From: Arthrobacter sp.
GTDB lineage: Bacteria > Actinomycetota > Actinomycetes > Actinomycetales > Micrococcaceae
NCBI GenBank assembly: GCA_025464925.1
Contig: JAODMS010000018.1
Coordinates: 1-9,227 of the forward strand
DNA length: 9,227 bases
Reading direction: 5' to 3'
The stretch's first letter is position 1. Each line of letters starts with the position of its first letter. This document shows positions 1 to 6,324 of the stretch, one piece after another. Below the pieces are notes generated by a model that was not told the DNA's origin, searched no databases, and saw nothing but the letters and a program-made list of their open reading frames with translations. The translations under genes and the position numbers were made by a program.

Positions 1-956
1 CCGCCCGCGCCCGCGCCAACAAGGGCGAGCTCAGCACGGAGCAGTACGAGGAGCTCATGAAGGAGGAGATCAAGCGCGTCGTGGAGCTGCAGGAAGAGCT
101 CGGCTTCGACGTCCTGGTCCACGGCGAGCCCGAGCGCAACGACATGGTCCAGTACTTCGCCGAAAACCTCGAAGGCTTCGACGTCACGGTGCACGGCTGG
201 GTCCAGTCCTACGGCTCGCGCTGCACCCGGCCCTCCATCCTGTGGGGCGATGTCACCCGCAGCGCCCCCATCACGGTGGAATGGGCGAGGTACGCGCAGT
301 CCCTGACCTCCAAGCCGATGAAGGGCATGCTCACCGGTCCGGTCACCATCCTCGCCTGGTCCTTCGTCCGCGACGACCAGCCGCTGGGCGAGACGGCCAA
401 CCAGGTAGCGTTGGCGCTCCGGGACGAGATCGCGGACCTGGAGGCAGCCGGCATCAAGGTCATCCAGGTGGACGAGCCGGCCCTCCGCGAGCTCCTGCCG
501 CTACGCAAGGCCGACCAGGCCGCGTACCTCGAGTGGTCGGTGAACTCCTTCCGCCTCGCCACCGCCGGCGCCGGGGACAGCACCCAGATCCACACGCACC
601 TGTGCTACTCGGAGTTCGGCGCCATCATCGACGCGATCGACGGCCTTGACGCCGACGTCACATCGATCGAGGCGGCCCGTTCCCGCATGGAGGTCGTCCA
701 CGACCTCGAGTCCCACGGCTTCGGCCGCGGCGTGGGCCCCGGCGTCTACGACATCCACTCGCCCCGCGTCCCGGGCGAGCAGGAAATCACCGAACTGCTC
801 CGCACGGCCGTGAAGCACGTCCCGTCCCGCCAGCTCTGGGTCAACCCGGACTGCGGCCTGAAGACCCGCGGCTACGCCGAGACCGAGGAGTCCCTGCGCA
901 ACCTGGTCCACGCCACCAGGACGGTCCGCGCCGGACTGCTGGAAGCCGCCCAGTAG
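1..956 (+). CDS. metE: Cobalamin-independent methionine synthase MetE, C-terminal part (5' end outside window)
   Basis: MetE makes methionine by transferring a methyl group from 5-methyltetrahydropteroyl-triglutamate to homocysteine in the cytoplasm, without vitamin B12. The reading frame is open to the left edge (first full codon at base 3), so the gene is cut by the window. About 317 residues remain of a protein usually near 750-770. What remains is the catalytic barrel. It contains the family block [13 protein letters not shown], then [42 protein letters not shown] and [13 protein letters not shown]. The four zinc ligands known in E. coli MetE (His641, Cys643, Glu665, Cys726) are all present, as the His codon at 597, Cys at 603, Glu at 669 and Cys at 852. 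The TAG stop is at 954-956. The reading is intact and the call near certain. Its regulation (for example a B12 riboswitch) would lie outside the window. Confidence 0.97.
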   Translation, partial: ARARANKGELSTEQYEELMKEEIKRVVELQEELGFDVLVHGEPERNDMVQYFAENLEGFDVTVHGWVQSYGSRCTRPSILWGDVTRSAPITVEWARYAQSLTSKPMKGMLTGPVTILAWSFVRDDQPLGETANQVALALRDEIADLEAAGIKVIQVDEPALRELLPLRKADQAAYLEWSVNSFRLATAGAGDSTQIHTHLCYSEFGAIIDAIDGLDADVTSIEAARSRMEVVHDLESHGFGRGVGPGVYDIHSPRVPGEQEITELLRTAVKHVPSRQLWVNPDCGLKTRGYAETEESLRNLVHATRTVRAGLLEAAQ

Positions 957-973
957 GCCCAGGCACCGGAAAC

Positions 974-1016
974 ACGACGGCGGCCGGTCACCTCAACCGT
1001 GACCGGCTGCCGTCGT
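974..1016. terminator. Strong hairpin between convergent metE and the DUF2004 gene; probable bidirectional terminator
   Basis: The arms at 974-991 and 999-1016 pair over 18 positions with a single G-U wobble, around a 7-nt loop (CTCAACC). The hairpin begins 17 nt after the metE stop. On the plus strand it is followed by a pyrimidine-rich stretch (TTCTGCTCTTCTTCG) rather than a clean T-run. On the minus strand it is followed by GTGTTTCC, after the DUF2004 stop. The stem and its place between two gene ends are seen directly; termination in both directions is inferred. Confidence 0.8.
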
Positions 1017-1052
1017 ACGTTCTGCTCTTCTTCGCCCGCTTGGGGAGAGGGG

Positions 1053-1559
1053 TCAGGGCGCCCAGAGGATCTCGTCGTCCACGACGCCGTCCTCATCCGC
1101 CGAAGCGACCAGGACCTCGTCGGTGAAATGCGCTCCGAGGGTGAAGTCCAGGACGAAGTAGCGCTCGGGCTGGCCGGGGAAGATGCCGACATGGCCCAGC
1201 TTCAGCGCCTTCAGGAAGACGTCGTTGGTCAGCTCGCTCTTGTCCGCGACACCGAAGACTTTGCGCAGCTGTTCGTCCTTGATCGCGTTGCAGTGGAAGT
1301 GCCGGTACTCCTGGGGGTTGGTGCCGTCCTGATCCAGTTCATCGGCGATCATCTCGCGCACTTGGTCCACGAGTTCCGGCAGGAAGCGCAAACGGTAGTC
1401 CACCTTATGCAGGGCCGCTTCGTCGAAGCGGTCATGCGCGTTGACATTGAGGTCAAGCTCCACGAGTTGTCCCGCCAGCTGATGCTTGGCGGAGAAGTTA
1501 TGCTCTCTTCCGTGGTTGAGTTCGACCTCTCCGAAGTGCTGGCTCGCTACCTTGCTCAT
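1053..1559 (-). CDS. DUF2004 domain protein, function unknown (168 aa)
   Basis: This is a 168-residue cytoplasmic-looking protein with no signal peptide and no membrane segment. It resembles the actinobacterial DUF2004 family as I recall it: an N-terminal MSKVASQHFGEVEL, a central HKVDYRLRFLPELVDQVREM (residues 51-70), and a C-terminal half with LKALKLGHVGIFPG, ERYFVLDFTLG and an acidic end DDEILWAP. It is rich in Asp and Glu. No catalytic motif is evident and I do not assign a function. The start was chosen at the ATG complementary to 1557-1559, where family-like sequence begins. An in-frame ATG at 1598 would add 13 residues, but its AAGAAG lies only 1 nt away, too close for a normal ribosome site. 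The gene converges on metE and diverges from the aldehyde dehydrogenase; neither arrangement reveals its role. Confidence 0.8.
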   Translation of the reverse strand: MSKVASQHFGEVELNHGREHNFSAKHQLAGQLVELDLNVNAHDRFDEAALHKVDYRLRFLPELVDQVREMIADELDQDGTNPQEYRHFHCNAIKDEQLRKVFGVADKSELTNDVFLKALKLGHVGIFPGQPERYFVLDFTLGAHFTDEVLVASADEDGVVDDEILWAP

Positions 1560-1565
1560 ATCTTC

Positions 1566-1571
1566 AACATA
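1566..1571 (-). promoter_or_regulatory. Candidate -10 hexamer (TATGTT) for the DUF2004 gene
   Basis: Read on the minus strand, TATGTT lies exactly 6 nt before the chosen ATG, so transcription could begin at the A of the start codon and give a leaderless mRNA. It matches TANNNT and 4 of 6 bases of TATAAT. I found no good -35. The bases GAAGAT next to the ATG could instead act as a weak ribosome site. The position is seen; the function is inferred. Confidence 0.3.
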
Positions 1572-1647
1572 GTCCTGAAAACCGCTGCCATCCAGCATTC
1601 TTCTTGTTTTTGTCCGGTATTCGACCAGCCGGGCGGCCGGCAAAAGG

Positions 1648-1653
1648 TACATT
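1648..1653 (+). promoter_or_regulatory. Candidate -10 hexamer (TACATT) for the aldehyde dehydrogenase gene
   Basis: TACATT lies exactly 6 nt upstream of the ATG at 1660, the spacing expected if transcription starts at that A (leaderless mRNA). It fits TANNNT, the typical actinobacterial -10, with 4 of 6 TATAAT matches. No convincing -35 is present. The only ribosome-site candidate for this gene, AAAAGG at 1642-1647, is 12 nt from the ATG, longer than ideal. Confidence 0.35.
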
Positions 1654-1659
1654 GGTCGG

Positions 1660-3057
1660 ATGCAAACAGCTGCCTCCGCCGTCGCCCGTGCACGTGAACT
1701 GTTCGACGGCGGGACCACCCGCCCGCTGGCCTGGCGGCTCGAGCAATTGGGCAATCTGCGCCGCATGCTGATCGAACGGGGCACGGACTTTGCGGACGCC
1801 CTGGGCAGCGATCTGGGCAAGCACCGCACCGAAGCGCAGCTGACGGAAATCGGTTTTGTCACAGCCGAAACCGCGCACCTGGAGCGCCACCTCGAAGCCT
1901 GGCTGCGGCCGCGCCCCGTGCCGGTGCCGCTGGCTATGCAGCCTGCCCGGGCCTGGACCGAACTCACGCCGCTGGGCGTGGTGCTGGTGATCGGTCCGTG
2001 GAACTATCCGCTGCAGCTGCTGCTCGCGCCGCTGGCCGGCGTGCTGGCGGCCGGCAACACCGCAGTGCTCAAGCCCAGTGAACACGCCCCGGCCACCTCC
2101 GCGGCCCTGGCACGCTGGATTCCGGAGTACCTGCCGGGGGCGGCCGAGGTCGTCCAGGGCGGCATCCCCGAGACCACCGCCCTGCTGGCCGAGCGCTTCG
2201 ACCACATCTTCTTCACGGGAGGCGAGGCCGCGGCCAAGGTGGTGATGCGCGCCGCGGCCGAGAACCTGACCCCCGTCACGCTTGAGCTGGGCGGTAAGTC
2301 CCCGGCCTATGTTGACGCATCCACGGACCTGGCCAAGGCGGCCAGGCGGATTGCCTGGGGCCGGTTCATGAACGCCGGGCAGACCTGTGTGGCGCCTGAC
2401 CACGTACTGGCCACCCCTGAGGTGCTGGAGCCCCTGGAGCACGAGCTGGTCAAGGCCATTGCCGCGCTCTTCGGGAAGGACTCCGCCCGGAGTGCGTCCT
2501 ACGGCCGGATCATCAACAACCGGCATTTCGAGAGGATCGCCGCCCTGGCGGACGGCAGCACGGTGGTCCACGGCGGGCAGCGGGACGCCGCCAGCCGGCA
2601 CTTTGCGCCGACGCTGGTCCGGCCGTCACCGGGCGACGCCGTCATGGACGAAGAAATCTTCGGGCCGCTGCTTCCCCTGGTCCCGGTCAGCGGGCGCGAA
2701 GAAGCCATCCGGATGGTCAACGCCCGCGCCAAGCCCCTTGCGCTGTATGTGTTCAGCAACGACGCCGGCACCCGCCGGGCCTTCGCCGAACAGACCTCCT
2801 CGGGCGCCCTGTGCTTCGACGTCCCGGCGGCCCACCTGACCATCCCTGGCCTGCCCTTCGGCGGCGTCGGCGGGAGCGGCATGGGCGCCTATCACGGCGA
2901 ATACTCCGTGCGGACCTTCTCCCACGAGCGCCCCACCCTGTCCAAGCCGCACTGGCCGGACACCCTGAAACTCATCTACCCGCCCTACGGGAAAACCAAG
3001 CACCGGATCATCAGCGCGCTCGTGGCGCCCGCAGGTAAGCGGCTCCGGAAGCGCTGA
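1660..3057 (+). CDS. NAD(P)-dependent aldehyde dehydrogenase, ALDH3-like (465 aa)
   Basis: The protein should oxidise an aldehyde to a carboxylic acid using NAD(P). Its motifs run in the order expected for the ALDH superfamily: PWNYP (113-117), KPSE (138-141), FTGG (185-188), LELGGKSP with the general base Glu209, GQTCVAPD with the catalytic Cys243, and EEIFGP (331-336). The late block PFGGVGGSGMGAYHG (399-413) is typical of the ALDH3 type (fatty, aromatic or coniferyl aldehyde dehydrogenases). Length is normal for that type, which lacks the N-terminal extension of ALDH1/2. The C-terminus ends in a short basic tail (KRLRKR), which might touch membranes, but no hydrophobic anchor is present. 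The substrate cannot be told from sequence. The gene stands alone, divergent from the DUF2004 gene and convergent with the LysR regulator. All catalytic residues are intact. Confidence 0.93.
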   Translation: MQTAASAVARARELFDGGTTRPLAWRLEQLGNLRRMLIERGTDFADALGSDLGKHRTEAQLTEIGFVTAETAHLERHLEAWLRPRPVPVPLAMQPARAWTELTPLGVVLVIGPWNYPLQLLLAPLAGVLAAGNTAVLKPSEHAPATSAALARWIPEYLPGAAEVVQGGIPETTALLAERFDHIFFTGGEAAAKVVMRAAAENLTPVTLELGGKSPAYVDASTDLAKAARRIAWGRFMNAGQTCVAPDHVLATPEVLEPLEHELVKAIAALFGKDSARSASYGRIINNRHFERIAALADGSTVVHGGQRDAASRHFAPTLVRPSPGDAVMDEEIFGPLLPLVPVSGREEAIRMVNARAKPLALYVFSNDAGTRRAFAEQTSSGALCFDVPAAHLTIPGLPFGGVGGSGMGAYHGEYSVRTFSHERPTLSKPHWPDTLKLIYPPYGKTKHRIISALVAPAGKRLRKR

Positions 3058-3060
3058 GCA

Positions 3061-3079
3061 GCCGGCCGCCGGCCGCCGG
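3061..3079. repeat. 7-bp GC-only tandem repeat between convergent stop codons
   Basis: GCCGGCC is repeated 2.7 times without error. It fills most of the 28-bp gap between the aldehyde dehydrogenase stop (3057) and the LysR stop (3086). A 5-bp hairpin (GCCGG, loop CCG, CCGGC at 3061-3073) can form in more than one register. There is no T-run on either strand, so it is at best a weak or Rho-assisted terminator. Confidence 0.5.
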
Positions 3080-3085
3080 ACATGC

Positions 3086-4006
3086 TCAGTCCTTCCGGGC
3101 GGTCCCGAGCTTGTGCATGGTGTCCGCGAGCAATTCGACGAACAGCTGGACCCGCGCCGTCTGCTGTTCATTGATCAGCAGGGCGAACACGTTCCGGGCC
3201 AGCCGGATCTCCGGAACGTCCAGCACCACCACGCCGGCCGGGCGGTGCAGCAGGGCCAGCTCGGGGACCAGGGCGGCGCCCAGGCCTGCCGCCGCCATCT
3301 CCAGGCTGGCGTGGAAGTCATCGCTGTACGCCACCACCCGCGGGTGCAGGTTACAGCTGGCGAAGAGGCGTTCGATCACCGTGGCGTCGCTCGTGCCCGG
3401 GTGGTGGAGAATCCAGGGCATGTCCGAGAGGTGGTCCGCCGCCACCTTGGAATTCATGCCGATGCCCCAGGCCGCGGGCAACACCACCCGGAAGTCGTCG
3501 TCGCCGATCCACTGCCGGTTCAGGGTGTGCGGCCAGGCGAGGCCGGACTGGCCCACCTGGTACACCAGGGCCACGTCCAGTTCGCCGCCGCTGCGCAGGC
3601 CCTGGATGGTCTGGGCCGGTTCGGCGACGGACACCCGGAGGTCGATGCCGAGGTTCTTCCAGGCCGGATTCCGCAGGATCCGGGGCAGCACATAGGTGGC
3701 GAGGCTGGGGAAGATGCCCAGCCGGAGCTCCTGGCTGGTGGCGTCGTGGGTCCGGGAGGCCGTGGCCATGAGGGCCTCGATGTCCGTGAGGACCTTGGCC
3801 GCGTGCCGGGTCATGACCAGGGCGGCTTCGGTGGGCTGGACGCTGCGGGCGGAGCGCTGGAAGAGGGACACCCCCGTGTCCCGCTCCAGGGCGGACATCT
3901 GCTGGGAGACCGCCGAGGCCGTGTAGCCGAGCCGGTTGGCGGCCGCCGCGAAGGAACCCAGCCGAGTCACTTCGACGAGTGTCCGCAGATGAACGGGGTT
4001 GATCAA
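3086..4006 (-). CDS. LysR-family transcriptional regulator (306 aa, TTG start)
   Basis: LysR regulators bind DNA through an N-terminal winged helix-turn-helix and sense a small ligand in a C-terminal periplasmic-binding-protein-like domain. Residues 3-62 are a standard LysR DNA-binding domain, with GSFAAAANRLGYTASAVSQQ followed by LERDTGVSLFQR and a linker helix. The effector domain begins near residue 93 (ELRLGIFPSLATYVLP) and ends with the usual AAAGLGAALVPELAL block near 238-252. The start was chosen at TTG (complement of 4004-4006), because GAAGGG lies 6 nt upstream and homology begins there. The longer ATG version adds 38 residues with no family resemblance. The gene diverges from the flavin-lipid operon 195 bp away, the classic place for a LysR gene to control its neighbour. 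It could equally act on the aldehyde dehydrogenase or elsewhere. The ligand is unknown. Confidence 0.9.
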   Translation of the reverse strand: MINPVHLRTLVEVTRLGSFAAAANRLGYTASAVSQQMSALERDTGVSLFQRSARSVQPTEAALVMTRHAAKVLTDIEALMATASRTHDATSQELRLGIFPSLATYVLPRILRNPAWKNLGIDLRVSVAEPAQTIQGLRSGGELDVALVYQVGQSGLAWPHTLNRQWIGDDDFRVVLPAAWGIGMNSKVAADHLSDMPWILHHPGTSDATVIERLFASCNLHPRVVAYSDDFHASLEMAAAGLGAALVPELALLHRPAGVVVLDVPEIRLARNVFALLINEQQTARVQLFVELLADTMHKLGTARKD

Positions 4007-4201
4007 TGGCTGCCCTTCGCCTGGTCCGGTGCCGCGTGCGCCCCGGCGGAACGGGGCCGGAAATCCCGCTTCATTCTGGCATATCCTCCGGCCACCGGTC
4101 TGCTGCTGCACAATCGGCACACATCCGGCAGCCCCGTGGTTTCGAATTGCCCCTTAGACGGTCCACCAGGACGATGCAGGCTAGCCAACAGGAGCAGATC
4201 A
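4007..4201. promoter_or_regulatory. Divergent intergenic region between the LysR gene and the flavin-lipid operon
   Basis: These 195 bp must hold the promoters of both genes unless transcription starts farther away. A 6-bp dyad, GCCCCG-N6-CGGGGC, sits at 4040-4057, and TTCGAA occurs at 4141-4146. TATCCT at 4082-4087 is a possible plus-strand -10 but has no matching -35. I cannot assign a LysR operator (T-N11-A in a dyad) with confidence. The lysR ribosome site is GAAGGG on the minus strand (4013-4018). The operon's is AGGAG at 4190-4194. Confidence 0.5.
4190..4194 (+). promoter_or_regulatory. Ribosome binding site AGGAG fixing the GTG start at 4202
   Basis: AGGAG with a 7-nt spacer precedes GTG at 4202. 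This decides the start of the flavin enzyme within a frame that is open far upstream, across the antisense strand of the LysR gene. Confidence 0.75.
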
Positions 4202-5596
4202 GTGTCACAAGCAACAGGGATTCCGGAGGGGCGTCGGATAGCCGTCATCGGCAGCGGGGTGGCAGGGTTGACGGCCGCCTACGTGCTCAAGCAAAAGGAC
4301 CAGGTGACGCTCTTCGAAGCCGACTCTCGTCTCGGCGGCCACGCCCACACCCACGACGTTCCGCAGGCGGACGGCTCCGTGCTGGGAGTGGACACCGGCT
4401 TCATCGTCCACAACGAGCGGACCTATCCCACCCTGCTGCGGCTCTTCGCGGAGCTGGGTGTCGAAACCCAGGACTCCGAAATGAGCATGTCCGTCCGCTG
4501 CGACGGCTGCGGCCTCGAATACGCCGGCGCCCGCGCCAGGGGCCGCGGCATTCTTCCCCGGCCCTCCACCCTGCTGCGGGGCCGGTACCTGCTGATGCTG
4601 CTGGAGGTCACGCGCTTCTACCGCCGGGCCCGCGCCCTGCTCGCCGAGGCGGACACGGCAACGGACCCGAACCGGAGCGAGTTGACCCTGGGCGAGTTCC
4701 TGGCCCGCGAGAAGTTCAGCAGCTACTTCATCTCACACTTCATGACCCCGATCGTCAGCGCCGTCTGGTCCTGCGACCCCACCACCGCCCTGGCGTACCC
4801 GGCCCGCTACCTCTTCACCTTCCTCGGCCACCACGGCCTGCTCGGAGTCAAGGGTTCACCCCAATGGCGGACCGTCACCGGCGGGTCCCGCAGCTACGTG
4901 GACAAGCTGGCCGCCACGCTGCCGGACATCCGCCTCTCCAGCCCGGTCACCGGCGTACGGCACCACCCGGACGGGGTGGAACTGACCACACAGCACGGCA
5001 CGGGCGAATTCAGCACGGAAAACTTCGACGCCGTCGTGATCGCCACCCACCCGGAGCAGGCCCTGCGCATGCTCTCCGATGCCTCGCCCGCCGAGAAGGA
5101 GGCGCTGGGGCGGATGCCGTACTCGGTCAACCAGACCGTCTTCCACCGTGACGACTCGGTGCTGCCGTCCAGCCCCAACGCCCGGGCCTCCTGGAACTAC
5201 CGCCTGCCCTCCTGCGACGCCCGGCCGGACAAGGTCCTGGTCAGCTACGACATGACGCGGCTGCAGCGGCTCGAACCCGCGGACGGGCGCCGCTACATCG
5301 TGAGCCTGGGCGAGTCCGAGCTCATCGAGGACGGCACCGTCCTGGAGCGGATGGTCTACGAGCACCCGCAGTACACCCCGGCATCCCTCAAGGCACAGCA
5401 ACAGATCCTCGAACTCGGCGGCAGCAGCCTGGCCTTCGCCGGCGCCTACCATGGCTGGGGATTCCACGAGGACGGCGCCCTCTCCGGCGTGAGGGCAGCG
5501 GCGCGGCTCGGACGCGGATGGGACGAAGCCGCCGCCAACCTTGGCACCGTCTCCCTTGACCCGGATCTGCAGACCGTACCCGCGGAGGGCGCGTGA
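4202..5596 (+). CDS. FAD-dependent amine-oxidase-like protein, COG2907 type (464 aa)
   Basis: This is a predicted NAD/FAD-binding oxidoreductase of the amine-oxidase fold. The N-terminal Rossmann motif AVIGSGVAGLTAAYVL (14-29) is followed by the acidic residue at the end of beta-2 (LFEA, Glu39) and the second flavin-contact block RLGGHAHTHDV (43-53). VDTGFIVHN (63-71), PIVSAVWSCDP (183-193), VIATHPEQALRML (279-291) and a late FAGAYHGWGFHEDGALSG (412-429) are blocks I associate with the COG2907 group, which is usually found beside cyclopropane-synthase-like genes. Length is normal for the group. A CxxC pair (Cys100, Cys103) stands out and might be redox-active or bind metal. The protein is the first gene of a three-gene operon, and its TGA overlaps the next GTG. 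It probably supplies the redox step in an acyl-chain modification; its substrate is unknown and a true amine substrate is unlikely. Confidence 0.88.
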   Translation: MSQATGIPEGRRIAVIGSGVAGLTAAYVLKQKDQVTLFEADSRLGGHAHTHDVPQADGSVLGVDTGFIVHNERTYPTLLRLFAELGVETQDSEMSMSVRCDGCGLEYAGARARGRGILPRPSTLLRGRYLLMLLEVTRFYRRARALLAEADTATDPNRSELTLGEFLAREKFSSYFISHFMTPIVSAVWSCDPTTALAYPARYLFTFLGHHGLLGVKGSPQWRTVTGGSRSYVDKLAATLPDIRLSSPVTGVRHHPDGVELTTQHGTGEFSTENFDAVVIATHPEQALRMLSDASPAEKEALGRMPYSVNQTVFHRDDSVLPSSPNARASWNYRLPSCDARPDKVLVSYDMTRLQRLEPADGRRYIVSLGESELIEDGTVLERMVYEHPQYTPASLKAQQQILELGGSSLAFAGAYHGWGFHEDGALSGVRAAARLGRGWDEAAANLGTVSLDPDLQTVPAEGA

Positions 5597-6324
5597 ACGC
5601 GCAGGGGGCCATTTACCGCACGTCCATTGCCCACGTGCGACGCTCGCCGCTGCACAATGCCTTCACCTACCGCAGCTACAGCTGGTACGTCGACGTCGAC
5701 CGGCTCCCCACCCTGCCCCGGTTCCTCCAGCCGCTCGCCGGCTTGTCCGCCGCGGACCACCTCGGTGACCCGGCCGGCACCCTCCGCAGCAATGTGGAAC
5801 GGTTCCTGTCCACGCAGGGGATAGCGCTCGACGGCGGCCGGATCACCATGCTGGCCAGCGCGCGCGTGTTCGGACACGTGTTCAACCCGCTCAGCCTGTT
5901 CTGGTGCCACGACGCCGCGGGGGAGTTGCGCTGCGTCGTCGCCGAGGTCCACAACACCTACGGCGAACGCCACTGCTATGTCCTCGAAACCGACGAGGCG
6001 GGCCGCGCCAGCGTCCCCAAGGCGTTCTACGTCTCGCCCTTCAACGACGTTGAGGGCAGGTACCGGATGAAACTTCCGGAACCCGGCGAGCGCCTTGCGG
6101 TGTCGATCGTCCTGGAGCGGGACGGGCACAAGCCCTTCATCGCCACCGTGGACGGTGAACGCCACGAAGCGACCCTCCCGAACATCCTCGCCGCGGCGCT
6201 CGCGGTGCCACTGGCGCCGCTGCGGGTTGCCGGGCAGATCCGGTGGCAGGGCATCAAGCTCTGGGCGCGCCGGCTGCCCATCCTTCCAAGACCACACCAC
6301 CCTTCACAGGAGGCAGTTCAGTGA
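5593..6324 (+). CDS. DUF1365 family protein (243 aa), middle gene of the lipid operon
   Basis: The sequence matches the DUF1365 pattern as I know it. It has an N-terminal IYRTSIAHVRRSPLHNAFTYRSY (7-29), RVFGHVFNPLSLFW (91-104), EVHNTYGERHCYVL (118-131), KAFYVSPFNDVEGRY (143-157) and a C-terminal QIRWQGIKLWARRLP (215-229). There is no signal peptide. The stretch near 196-213 (NILAAALAVPLAPLRVAG) is moderately hydrophobic and could be an amphipathic membrane contact. No enzymatic activity is established for the family to my knowledge, though it travels almost always with COG2907 flavin proteins and cyclopropane-synthase-like methyltransferases. The start is GTG at 5593, in a 4-nt GTGA overlap with the upstream stop. 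GGAGGG at 5584-5589 is only 3 nt away, so translational coupling probably matters. A partner or lipid-presenting role in the same pathway is inferred. Confidence 0.88.
   Translation: MNAQGAIYRTSIAHVRRSPLHNAFTYRSYSWYVDVDRLPTLPRFLQPLAGLSAADHLGDPAGTLRSNVERFLSTQGIALDGGRITMLASARVFGHVFNPLSLFWCHDAAGELRCVVAEVHNTYGERHCYVLETDEAGRASVPKAFYVSPFNDVEGRYRMKLPEPGERLAVSIVLERDGHKPFIATVDGERHEATLPNILAAALAVPLAPLRVAGQIRWQGIKLWARRLPILPRPHHPSQEAVQ
6308..6313 (+). promoter_or_regulatory. Perfect Shine-Dalgarno AGGAGG inside the DUF1365 gene fixing the GTG at 6321
   Basis: AGGAGG with a 7-nt spacer lies inside the last codons of the DUF1365 gene. It supports GTG 6321 rather than the in-frame ATG at 6243 as the start of the methyltransferase. 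It is the strongest ribosome site in this operon, suggesting the last gene is translated most. Confidence 0.85.

Noticed and set aside
1560..1967. Longer N-terminus for the DUF2004 protein, up to 304 residues
   Set aside because: The added part is antisense to the aldehyde dehydrogenase and Arg/Ser-rich; family-like sequence begins at the ATG at 1559.
1564..2601. A 345-codon minus-strand frame opposite the aldehyde dehydrogenase
   Set aside because: Its low-complexity composition (rich in Gly, Arg, Gln and His) and full overlap with a gene carrying all catalytic motifs mark it as a shadow frame.
3061..3079. GC-only repeat taken as an intrinsic terminator
   Set aside because: No T-run on either strand and several competing short stems; kept only as a repeat.
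3113..4201. An 827-codon open frame on the plus strand running across the LysR gene into the flavin-protein gene, suggesting a long fusion protein
   Set aside because: The part before 4202 is the antisense of the LysR gene, has no family resemblance, and the flavin domain begins right after a good AGGAG and GTG at 4202. Long antisense frames are normal at this GC content.
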